A stretch of DNA of 64,000 nucleotides from Actinoplanes octamycinicus (GTDB taxonomy: Bacteria; Actinomycetota; Actinomycetes; Mycobacteriales; Micromonosporaceae). Positions 1-6,341 of this stretch are shown piece after piece. The notes beneath the pieces were generated by a model. The model was not told the DNA's origin, made no database searches, and was given only the letters and a program-made list of their open reading frames with translations. How positions within the stretch are numbered: the stretch's first letter is position 1; every line of letters begins with the position of its first letter. The stretch lies in assembly GCF_014205225.1 (NCBI RefSeq), contig NZ_JACHNB010000001.1, positions 2,647,501 to 2,711,500 of the forward strand, read 5' to 3'. Made by a program: the position numbers and the translations under genes.

Positions 1-353
1 GGGTGACCCGGACCTCGGTCGTGGAGAACCTGCGCGCCGACTACGTGCGCACCGCGCGGGCCAAGGGCCTGGCCCGGATGCGCGTCATCTGGGTGCACGT
101 CATGCGCAACTCGCTGATCCCGGTGGTCACCCTGATCGGTGTCGACCTGGGAACCCTGCTGTCCGGCGCCATCGTGACCGAGCACGTCTTCAACATCCCC
201 GGGGTCGGCTTCAACCTCGCCCGTGCGATTCGTACCGAGGACGGCCCGCTCGTGGTCGGTTTCGTGAGCATCCTGGTGATCCTCGTTCTGGTCATCAACC
301 TGCTCGTCGACCTGCTGTACGCCGCCCTCGACCCCAGGATCCGCTATGAGTGA
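1..353 (+). CDS. dppB: Peptide ABC transporter permease, C-terminal part (DppB/OppB type), truncated by window edge
   Basis: Only the last roughly 117 codons are present; the reading frame is open at the window edge, so the true start lies upstream. The visible part carries the cytoplasmic EAA-type loop (RAKGLARMRVIWVHVMRNS) that docks on the ATPase subunits, followed by two hydrophobic segments and the usual short tail ending DPRIRYE. This is the inner-membrane channel subunit of a dipeptide/oligopeptide importer. The stop overlaps the start of the next permease gene by 8 bases, so it is the upstream member of a dppBCDF-type operon. The substrate cannot be read from the sequence. Confidence 0.9.
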   Translation, partial: VTRTSVVENLRADYVRTARAKGLARMRVIWVHVMRNSLIPVVTLIGVDLGTLLSGAIVTEHVFNIPGVGFNLARAIRTEDGPLVVGFVSILVILVLVINLLVDLLYAALDPRIRYE

Positions 354-1287
354 CTTGAACACCGTGACCGAGGCCGAGCTGCCGGGCGGTCAGCCGAACA
401 ATCTCCCGCGCGGCCCGGTCAAGAAGGACAAGCCGCGCAGCCTCGCCGGCGACGCCTGGGCCGACCTGCGCAAGCGGAAGGTCTTCTGGACGGCCGTCGT
501 CCTGGTGATCTTCGTTCTGACGATGGCGCTCTTCCCGAAGCTGTTCACCTCGGCCGACCCGGGCGCCTGCTCGCTGTCCAACCAGTTCAAGGGTCCGGCC
601 GGCAGCGCGCTGTTCGGCTATGACTTCCAGGGTTGTGACATCTACGCCAAGATCGTCAACGGTGCCTGGAACTCGATCAAGATCGGCGTGCTGTCCACCC
701 TGATCTCCGGCCTGATCGGCCTGATCTTCGGGCTGGCGGCCGGTTACTTCGGCGGCGCGACCGACGCGATCCTGTCCCGGATCATCGACATCATGCTGGG
801 CGTGCCGTTCCTGCTGGCCGGCATCGTGCTGTCCCGCCGGCTGAGCTCCGACCCGAAGTCCGACGGCGTCCTCGCGGTCACCCTCACACTGGGCCTGCTG
901 ACCTGGACCTCCGGGGCCCGCGTCATGCGGTCCGCGGTCATCTCGGCGAAGCAGCAGGACTACGTGGCGGCCGCCCGGATGCTGGGCGCCAAGCCGAGTC
1001 GCCTCATGCTGCGGCACATCCTGCCGAACTCCATCGCGTCCTACATCGTCATGCTGACCCTGCTCCTCGGCATCAACATCTCCAGCGAGGCGACCCTGTC
1101 GTTCCTCGGCGTCGGTCTCAAGAACGGCGCGATCAGCTGGGGCATCATGATCTCCGAGGGCACCCAGTTCGCCCGTACCCAACCGTGGCCGCTGGTCTGG
1201 CCGGCGATCTTCCTCGCCGTGACGGTGCTCGCGTTCATCATGCTCGGCGACGCCATCCGCGACGCCTTCGACCCGAAGTTGCGGTGA
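346..1287 (+). CDS. dppC: Peptide ABC transporter permease (DppC/OppC type)
   Basis: The protein has 313 residues, a normal length for DppC. It has a cytoplasmic N-terminal stretch, a first membrane helix near residues 48-65 (OppC_N), then the binding-protein-dependent permease domain with five further helices. The EAA loop is visible around residues 205-226 (AAARMLGAKPSRLMLRHILP). It pairs with the preceding permease to form the membrane channel of a peptide importer. ATG at 346 overlaps the dppB stop, which implies translational coupling. The ATPase genes follow directly. Confidence 0.93.
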   Translation: MSDLNTVTEAELPGGQPNNLPRGPVKKDKPRSLAGDAWADLRKRKVFWTAVVLVIFVLTMALFPKLFTSADPGACSLSNQFKGPAGSALFGYDFQGCDIYAKIVNGAWNSIKIGVLSTLISGLIGLIFGLAAGYFGGATDAILSRIIDIMLGVPFLLAGIVLSRRLSSDPKSDGVLAVTLTLGLLTWTSGARVMRSAVISAKQQDYVAAARMLGAKPSRLMLRHILPNSIASYIVMLTLLLGINISSEATLSFLGVGLKNGAISWGIMISEGTQFARTQPWPLVWPAIFLAVTVLAFIMLGDAIRDAFDPKLR

Positions 1288-1291
1288 CCCT

Positions 1292-2323
1292 GTGACTGAT
1301 ATCAAGGCGCAACTGGACGTCCTACCGGGCGTCGACCCGCGCGCACCTCTGCTCGAAGTGACCGACCTGCACGTCGAGTTCCGCACCCAGTACGGCGTCG
1401 CCAAGGCCGTCAACGGCGCGAACTTCCGGCTGGCCCCGGGCGAGTCCCTCGCCATCCTGGGCGAGTCCGGCTGCGGCAAGTCGGTGACCGCGCAGGCGAT
1501 CATGGGCATCCTCGACACCCCGCCCGGCTACGTCACCCAGGGCGAGATCAACTACCGCGGCGTCGACCTGCTGAAGCTGAAGGAAGAGGACCGCCGCAAG
1601 GTCCGGGCCAACAAGATCGCGATGATCTTCCAGGACGCGCTCTCCGCGCTGAACCCGGTCTACACGGTCGGTTTCCAGCTCAGCGAGCTGTTCCGGAAGC
1701 ACCGCGGGATGTCCCGGGCCGACGCCAAGAAGCGGTCCATCGACCTGCTGGAGCAGGTGAAGATCCCGGCGGCGCGGACCCGCGTCGACGACTACCCGCA
1801 CCAGTTCTCGGGTGGTATGCGGCAGCGCGTCATGATCGCCATGGCGCTGGCGCTCGACCCCGAGGTGCTGATCGCCGACGAGCCCACCACGGCGCTCGAC
1901 GTCACCGTGCAGGCGCAGATCATGGGCCTGCTCGCCGACCTGCAGCGGCAGCGCAACATGGGCCTGATCCTGATCACGCACGACATGGGCGTGGTCGCCG
2001 ACGTGGCCGACCGGATCTCGGTGATGTACGCGGGCAAGGTGGTCGAGGAGGCGGGTGTCTACGACATCTACTCGCGGCCGGCGCACCCGTACACCAAGGC
2101 GCTCCTCGAGTCGATTCCCCGGCTCGACATGAAGGGTCAGCAGCTCAGCGTCATCCGGGGCCTGCCCCCGGCGCTGACCGACATCCCGCGTGGTTGCGCG
2201 TTCAACCCGCGGTGCGCGTACGCCCGGGACGCCTGCCGGCAGGATCCGCCGCCGCCGGCGTACGCCGTGGCCCCGCACCGCACGGCCCGCTGCCACTTCT
2301 TCCGGGAGGTCATCGGTGAGTGA
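1292..2323 (+). CDS. dppD: Peptide ABC transporter ATP-binding protein (DppD/OppD type)
   Basis: This 343-residue cytoplasmic ATPase energises the peptide importer. Walker A is GESGCGKS at residues 57-64, the ABC signature is FSGGMRQR, and Walker B is LIADEPTTALD. The C-terminal oligopeptide/dipeptide-transporter extension (PRGCAFNPRCAYARDAC) places it in the DppD/DppF group rather than in other importers. The start is GTG four bases after the dppC stop. The gene overlaps the second ATPase gene by eight bases. Confidence 0.94.
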   Translation: MTDIKAQLDVLPGVDPRAPLLEVTDLHVEFRTQYGVAKAVNGANFRLAPGESLAILGESGCGKSVTAQAIMGILDTPPGYVTQGEINYRGVDLLKLKEEDRRKVRANKIAMIFQDALSALNPVYTVGFQLSELFRKHRGMSRADAKKRSIDLLEQVKIPAARTRVDDYPHQFSGGMRQRVMIAMALALDPEVLIADEPTTALDVTVQAQIMGLLADLQRQRNMGLILITHDMGVVADVADRISVMYAGKVVEEAGVYDIYSRPAHPYTKALLESIPRLDMKGQQLSVIRGLPPALTDIPRGCAFNPRCAYARDACRQDPPPPAYAVAPHRTARCHFFREVIGE

Positions 2324-3323
2324 CGTCGTCCTCGAGACCAAGGGTCTGGTCAAGCACTTCCCGATCACCCAGGGCATCGTCTTCAAGAGCAAGGTCGGCG
2401 CGGTCCGGGCGGTCGACGGGGTCGACATCCACCTGCGCCGGGGCGAGACCCTGGGCGTCGTCGGCGAGTCCGGCTGTGGCAAGTCGACCCTGGCCAAGCT
2501 GCTGGTCGGCCTGGAGAAGCCGACCGCCGGCTCGATCAACGTCCGCGGTCAGGACATGGTGAAGCTGAAGGGGTCGGCGCTGCGCCGGGCCCGGCGGAAC
2601 ATCCAGATGGTGCTGCAGGACCCGTACACGTCGCTGAACCCGCGCATGACGGTCGGCGACATCATCGGGGAGCCGTTCACGATCCACCCCGAGGCGGTGC
2701 CGAAGAACGGCCGGCAGCGCGCGGTGCAGGACCTGCTGGACACGGTCGGTCTCAACCCCGACCACATCAACCGGTACCCGCACCAGTTCTCCGGCGGTCA
2801 GCGCCAGCGCATCGGCATCGCCCGGGCGCTCGCGCTCAAGCCCGAGATCATCGTCTGTGACGAGCCGGTGTCGGCGCTCGACGTGTCCATCCAGGCCCAG
2901 GTGATCAACCTGCTGGAGCGGCTGCAGAACGAGTTCGGCCTGTCGTACATCTTCATCGCGCACGACCTGTCGGTGGTCCGGCACATCTCCGACCGGGTCG
3001 CCGTGATGTACCTCGGCAAGGTCATCGAGACGGGCCACGACCAGGCGATCTACGAGCAGCCGACGCACCCGTACACGCAGGCGCTGCTCTCCGCGGTCCC
3101 GGTCCCGGACCCGCGCCTGCGCGGCCAGCGCGACCAGATCGTGCTGGAGGGCGACGTCCCGTCCCCGGCCAACCCGCCGTCGGGTTGCCGGTTCCGCACC
3201 CGGTGCTGGAAGGCCCAGGAGATCTGCGCCCAGCAGGAGCCCCTGCTGCAGATCCGCGACCGCTCCCCGCACCCCAGCGCGTGCCACTTCGCGGAGATCC
3301 GCGACGTGGTCCACGGCCGCTGA
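2316..3323 (+). CDS. dppF: Peptide ABC transporter ATP-binding protein (DppF/OppF type)
   Basis: This is the second ATPase of the importer, 335 residues from GTG 2316. That start is preferred over the longer open frame because it overlaps the dppD stop, has a GGGAGG ribosome site at 2303-2308, and begins the family-like MSDVVLETKGLVKHFP. Walker A is GESGCGKST (residues 50-58), the signature is FSGGQRQR, and Walker B is VCDEPVSALD. The C-terminal Cys-containing peptide-transporter motif (GCRFRTRC) is present. It is the last gene of the operon; a strong terminator follows within 15 bases. Confidence 0.94.
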   Translation: MSDVVLETKGLVKHFPITQGIVFKSKVGAVRAVDGVDIHLRRGETLGVVGESGCGKSTLAKLLVGLEKPTAGSINVRGQDMVKLKGSALRRARRNIQMVLQDPYTSLNPRMTVGDIIGEPFTIHPEAVPKNGRQRAVQDLLDTVGLNPDHINRYPHQFSGGQRQRIGIARALALKPEIIVCDEPVSALDVSIQAQVINLLERLQNEFGLSYIFIAHDLSVVRHISDRVAVMYLGKVIETGHDQAIYEQPTHPYTQALLSAVPVPDPRLRGQRDQIVLEGDVPSPANPPSGCRFRTRCWKAQEICAQQEPLLQIRDRSPHPSACHFAEIRDVVHGR

Positions 3324-3336
3324 CGTTCGCCGTAGG

Positions 3337-3367
3337 AAGGCCGGACCGTTCGCGGTCCGGCCTTTTT
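3337..3367 (+). terminator. Rho-independent terminator of the dpp operon
   Basis: A perfect 12-bp stem (3337-3348 with 3353-3364) closes a TTCG tetraloop, and the stem runs into a T tract at 3363-3367. It lies 13 bases after the dppF stop. Confidence 0.93.
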
Positions 3368-3422
3368 GCTGCCCCAGGCAGGTAACGAGGGTTTCAGCTA
3401 CCTGCCGCTGCCGCGGACTTCG

Positions 3423-3489
3423 AAGATCAAATTCGTCATTCAAGATCTTCATTTACGCGCGTCCGCCGGGGTACGGACCGCATGCTCCC
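3423..3489 (-). repeat. Dispersed palindromic repeat, copy A, distal half (split by the IS110 element)
   Basis: Read on the minus strand, this segment starts GGGAGCATGCGGTCCG and continues through GGCGGAC and GCGTAAAT to AATTTGATCTT. It matches the second half of copy B (47242-47300) with a few substitutions and one insertion of about a dozen bases. The first half of copy A lies on the other side of the IS element at 4915-4981. Confidence 0.85.
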
Positions 3490-3501
3490 GGCACCCCTCT
3501 G

Positions 3502-4680
3502 TCAAGGGGTTGGTGTGAGGGGTGTTTTAGGGTGGTGGTTGGCGGGTCCGGGTTGTGACTTTTCCGAAGTGTCGATCTTGGGGTTTGGGTCGGCCGCGCT
3601 GGAGTTCAGAGTCGCCCCCGTGTGTCCTCCCGGACCCGTCGCTGTCTGTTGTGCCGTGTGGTCGTCTTTGATCATTTGGCGGTAGACGGTGTCGGACAGG
3701 CGTCGTTTCAACGCTCGCATGGCTTCCATCGCGGTTTTGCCTTCGGCGCGTTTGCGCTGGTAGTAGGCGCGGCCGGGGGTGTCGAAGCGGAGCTGGGTGA
3801 TGGCCATGATGTGCAGGACCCGGTTGATGCGCCGGTTCCCGGCCCGGTTGAGCCGGTGATGATGGTTGTCGCCGGAGGACACGTCGATGGGGGCGGTGCC
3901 GTTCCAGGTGGCGAAGTGCCCGCGGGTCGGGAAGCGGCTGATGTCGCCGATGTCGCCGAGCAGGCGGGCGGCGCCGGAGGGGCCGATGCCGTTGAGGCTG
4001 GTCAGCTGGGTGCCGGTGGCGGCCAGCACGGTCTTCAGCTGCCGGTTGGCTGCTTTGATCTTGGTGTCCAGGGTGGTGAGCTCGTCGGCCAGGTCGCCGG
4101 CCAGCTGATAGCGGGTGGCGGTGACGATGTCGCCGGCCGGGACGCTGACGCGTTCGAGCAGGGTGCGGGCCTGGTCGGTGGTCAGGTTCTTCTTCGCGCC
4201 GCCGGGGATCAGTTCGAGCAGTAGCTGGTGCAGCCGGTTGATGGTCTCGGTGCGGGCGACACCGAGCTGGTCGCGGCGGTCGGCCAGCAGCCGCAGCGCG
4301 ACGGTGGCGCCGTCGGCGTGAACGCGGCGCAGGCCCGGGGTGCGCAGGGCGGTCACCGCGATGTGGTGCGCGTCGTGACCGTCGGTTTTACGGCCGTGCC
4401 CGGTGTCAAAGTTGCGGGCTTTCGCGGCGAGTTTCGCCGGGACGTCCAGCACGGTTTCGCCGTCGGCGACCAGCCGCTGGGCCAGGTGCCGGCCGATGCC
4501 GTTACAGCCCTCGACCGCCCACACCCGGCCGGCGTGACGGCGGCCGGCGGCGAGCATCTGCTGGTAGCCACCGGTGTCGGTGCCGTACCTGCCACGGGCC
4601 AGCACCTGTTCACGCTCGTTGATGATCTCGATCGTCGCGGACCGCTTGTGCGGATCGACTCCAATGATCAGCTGACCCAT
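3502..4680 (-). CDS. IS110-family transposase (DEDD recombinase), intact
   Basis: From the ATG at 4680 the protein has 392 residues, normal for the family; an in-frame ATG at 4719 would add 13 residues that lack family character. The N-terminal RuvC-like DEDD domain shows D9 (GVDPHK), E57 (AVEG), D100 and D103 (KTDGHDA). The C-terminal Transposase_20 domain contains the helix-hairpin-helix-like SLNGIGPSGAARLLGDIG and the APIDVSSGDNHHH segment expected to carry the catalytic serine. No frameshift or internal stop is seen, so the enzyme may be active. It moves the element by RNA-guided recombination if it behaves like IS621. The Pro/Thr-rich tail is atypical but not disruptive. Confidence 0.93.
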   Translation of the reverse strand: MGQLIIGVDPHKRSATIEIINEREQVLARGRYGTDTGGYQQMLAAGRRHAGRVWAVEGCNGIGRHLAQRLVADGETVLDVPAKLAAKARNFDTGHGRKTDGHDAHHIAVTALRTPGLRRVHADGATVALRLLADRRDQLGVARTETINRLHQLLLELIPGGAKKNLTTDQARTLLERVSVPAGDIVTATRYQLAGDLADELTTLDTKIKAANRQLKTVLAATGTQLTSLNGIGPSGAARLLGDIGDISRFPTRGHFATWNGTAPIDVSSGDNHHHRLNRAGNRRINRVLHIMAITQLRFDTPGRAYYQRKRAEGKTAMEAMRALKRRLSDTVYRQMIKDDHTAQQTATGPGGHTGATLNSSAADPNPKIDTSEKSQPGPANHHPKTPLTPTP

Positions 4681-4914
4681 GTACCCGTTGACCTTCCCGT
4701 CGTCGCGGCAGAACCACACCAGCGGGAGGGCAACGCTACTTACAGCTGGGCAAACCCCTCTTCAGCCACTCCGCGCCACGGTGACCGGCAGGGTCCAAGC
4801 CGGGAGAGAGCCACACCCCGCCATATGAGTGGGCAGCGCGGGCCTGAGCACCCTACCGATCACCTCGACCAAGCCTGGCCGGGCCGCGGTCGTACACCAA
4901 ATTCTCTTTAAGTA
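4681..4914 (-). ncRNA. Candidate bridge-RNA region (left end of the IS110 element)
   Basis: This is the non-coding left end between the element boundary and the transposase start. In IS110-group elements such as IS621 a structured bridge RNA is transcribed from this part, with one loop matching the target and one matching the donor. A 10-base string here (4835-4844, AGCGCGGGCC on the plus strand) is identical to the target flank at the left junction (4914-4923), as expected of a target-binding guide. Folding was not computed, and a matching guide for the other half-target was not found. RNA identity is inferred from position and this match. Confidence 0.45.
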
Positions 4915-4981
4915 GCGCGGGCCGGGCACGGCGATCTGGCCGCTGGCGCGTCCAGAGCGATCGCCGCACCCTTCATTCTCC
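4915..4981 (-). repeat. Dispersed palindromic repeat, copy A, proximal half
   Basis: Read on the minus strand, this is nearly identical to 47175-47241, with about five differences in 67 positions. It contains the hairpin arms GGCGA...TCGCC enclosing TCTGG...CCAGA. Identity stops at 4915, exactly where the IS110 element begins. Confidence 0.88.
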
Positions 4982-5246
4982 GTGGGTGGTCGCTGTTCGG
5001 GGCGCTGCGTGGGCGGTCGCTGTCCGGGGCGCTGTGTGGGGGTTGCTGTTCGGGGCGCTGCGTGGGCGGTCGCTGTCCGGGCGCTGCGTGGGCGGTCGCT
5101 GTCCGGGCGCTGTGGGTGGTTGTTGTCCGGGGCGTTCCGTGGGTGGTCGCTGTCCGAGGCGTTCCGTCGTTGGTCGCTGTCCGGGCGCTCTGTGCGTGGT
5201 CGCTGTCCGAGGCGACATCGAAGCGTGGTCGCTGTCCGAGGCGACA
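4981..5246. repeat. Minisatellite, about ten copies of a 25-28 bp unit
   Basis: Successive units resemble GTGGGCGGTCGCTGTCCGGG followed by GCGCT; they vary by one-base indels and substitutions. Unit length is not a multiple of three throughout and the region lies in a gap between genes. Long open frames across it are therefore by-products of the repeat and not genes. Confidence 0.9.
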
Positions 5247-5261
5247 TCGAAGTCGCCCCTC

Positions 5262-5375
5262 GCCCGCCCACTCGTCCAGCCCGCCCACCCAAGGGGGAGC
5301 CCCCGCTGGCCAGTGTGGCGAAATTTTGGGTGGGCGAAAGGGCGGGCTGTGGATCGGCCGCCAGTGTGGACAACG
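5262..5375. repeat. Dispersed module, copy 1, with two DnaA-box-like sites
   Basis: This shares order and sequence with 22424-22520: CCAGCCCGCCCACCCA, a G5 run, CAGTGTGGCG, then GGGCGGGCTGTGGATCG and TGTGGACAA. The last two contain TGTGGATCG (5348-5356) and TGTGGACAA (5365-5373; reverse complement TTGTCCACA), spaced 17 bp start to start. The module lies just beyond the chorismate mutase stop codon and next to a minisatellite. Confidence 0.7.
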
Positions 5376-5455
5376 CTTGCCGGCGCCGGGGGACGGTTTG
5401 GCCTGGTGGCGTGCGCAGCACGGGGTGCACGCCACTCGGCGTCGGTCCGAGGTGC

Positions 5456-5986
5456 CTACAGGGGGCCGCGGCCGGAGCGGAGCAGGAGGAGGGCGACCTG
5501 GGTGCCGTCCGGGCCGAGGGCGGTGCGGAAGCGCTCGACGATCTCGCGCTCGCGGGCCAGGACCAGGCGGGTGCCGCCGGAGGCCATCCGGGTCTTGCCG
5601 ACCTCCTGGGAGAGGCGGGAGCGCTCCTGCCAGAGGTCGATGATGGCCTGGTCGATCTCGTCGATCCGCTCCCGCATGCCGCGGATCTCGTCGGCGGCCA
5701 GCGGCTTGGCGGCGCCGGTGGACTGGTCAAGCGCGGCGCCCGGGGAGGCAGCAGCGCCCGGGGAAGTAGCGGCGCCCGGGGAGGCAGCAGCGCCCAGGGA
5801 GGCACCAGCGCCCGGAGAAGTAGCGGCTCCCGGCGAGGCGGCGGCACCCGGGGAAGTAGCGGCGGCCGGGGAAGGCGCGGCGCCCAGGGGAATTGTGGCG
5901 GTGGGGGACTTCTCGGCGATGGCGGAGTGGTCAGCGCTGAGGGACTTCTCGGCGTTGGTGGACTGGTCCATCACGTCGGCGGTCAT
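5456..5986 (-). CDS. Chorismate mutase (AroQ class) with repetitive N-terminal extension
   Basis: The C-terminal 90 residues form a compact AroQ-type helical chorismate mutase domain (IRGMRERIDEIDQAIIDLW, then KTRMASGGTRLVLARERE). Expected active-site residues are Arg near the start of helix 1, Lys in VGKTRMASG, and Arg/Glu in LAREREIVERF. The enzyme converts chorismate to prephenate for Phe and Tyr synthesis. The N-terminal 85 residues are unlike the family: a Pro/Ala/Ser/Thr-rich tract with six-residue repeats SPGAAA/SPGAAT, which makes the protein 176 residues instead of about 90-110. The start ATG has GAGGAG just upstream. The leader ORF at 6085-6150 suggests control by Phe/Tyr supply. 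Confidence 0.9.
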   Translation of the reverse strand: MTADVMDQSTNAEKSLSADHSAIAEKSPTATIPLGAAPSPAAATSPGAAASPGAATSPGAGASLGAAASPGAATSPGAAASPGAALDQSTGAAKPLAADEIRGMRERIDEIDQAIIDLWQERSRLSQEVGKTRMASGGTRLVLAREREIVERFRTALGPDGTQVALLLLRSGRGPL

Positions 5987-6031
5987 GTCGTGCTCCTCGG
6001 GTGCTCATCGCCCCGGACAGCCCGGCCCGGG

Positions 6032-6068
6032 AAGCAACAAGCCCCGGGCCTGTGGGAGCCCGGGGCTT
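6032..6068 (-). terminator. Terminator-like hairpin in the chorismate mutase leader
   Basis: A perfect 11-bp stem (6068-6058 with 6049-6039) and 8-base loop is followed on the minus strand by GTTGCTT. It lies between the leader ORF and the chorismate mutase start, the place for an attenuator. The T tract is weak, so termination may be partial. Confidence 0.6.
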
Positions 6069-6084
6069 GAAGTAGGTCTGTCGA

Positions 6085-6150
6085 TCAGGGGCGACCTACG
6101 GCTGCCGGACTTCCGGTGCCGTAGTAAAAAAATCGCGCCTGCTGGATCAC
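6085..6150 (-). CDS. Leader peptide with Phe-Phe-Tyr-Tyr control codons, upstream of chorismate mutase
   Basis: This is a 21-codon ORF from GTG 6150 to TGA 6085. Codons 7-10 are TTT TTT TAC TAC, giving FFYY, the end products of the pathway the next gene feeds. TTT is very rare in this genome, where TTC dominates. A CATACT -10-like hexamer at 6162-6157 lies six bases before the GTG, as for a leaderless transcript. A hairpin (6099-6093 with 6078-6072) overlaps the end of the ORF, and a terminator-like hairpin follows. I could not identify a clean antiterminator that excludes the terminator, so the exact mechanism is open. Confidence 0.75.
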   Translation of the reverse strand: MIQQARFFYYGTGSPAAVGRP

Positions 6151-6156
6151 GAGCCG

Positions 6157-6162
6157 AGTATG
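6157..6162 (-). promoter_or_regulatory. Putative -10 element of the chorismate mutase transcript
   Basis: CATACT is followed by six bases and the GTG of the leader ORF, the same spacing seen at purN, the ABC ATPase gene at 39979 and the VOC gene at 28015. No convincing -35 was recognised. Confidence 0.45.
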
Positions 6163-6295
6163 CCCCCCGGCCGGACCGCCCCGCAAGGAAACCGCCCGAA
6201 CGATGGGACACCGGCCGCGGCGGTGGCGGTGGAAGCGGCCGGGGCGGTGCCTGCGGCGTACCGCGAAGGGAAGAGCGGCGTACCGGAAGGGAAGA

Positions 6296-6322
6296 GAAAC
6301 GGCCCGGCGCGAAGGCCGGGCC
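6296..6322 (-). terminator. Terminator of the 5'-nucleotidase gene
   Basis: The inverted repeat GGCCCGGC (6301-6308) with GCCGGGCC (6315-6322) is followed on the minus strand by GTTTCTCTT. It lies 20 bases after the stop codon. Confidence 0.75.
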
Positions 6323-6341
6323 GCGGGGGAGAGCGGTCGAA

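Larger units (their letters stand above)
3490..4914 (-). mobile_element. IS110-family insertion sequence, complete
   Basis: The boundaries come from comparing the interrupted repeat (3423-3489 plus 4915-4981) with the uninterrupted copy at 47175-47300; they are accurate to about two bases. The element is about 1425 bp, with one intact transposase gene on the minus strand, about 234 bp of non-coding DNA upstream of it (left end) and only about 12 bp downstream (right end). There are no terminal inverted repeats and no clear target duplication, as expected for IS110. A GC dinucleotide is present at both junctions (4915-4916 and 3491-3492) and could be the shared core. Confidence 0.88.

Noticed and set aside
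4908..5435. Minus-strand open frame across the minisatellite (repeated Arg-Pro-Asp-Ser-Asp peptides)
   Set aside because: The unit length changes by single bases so the frame shifts between copies, no ribosome site or conserved domain is present, and part of it is the dispersed hairpin repeat.
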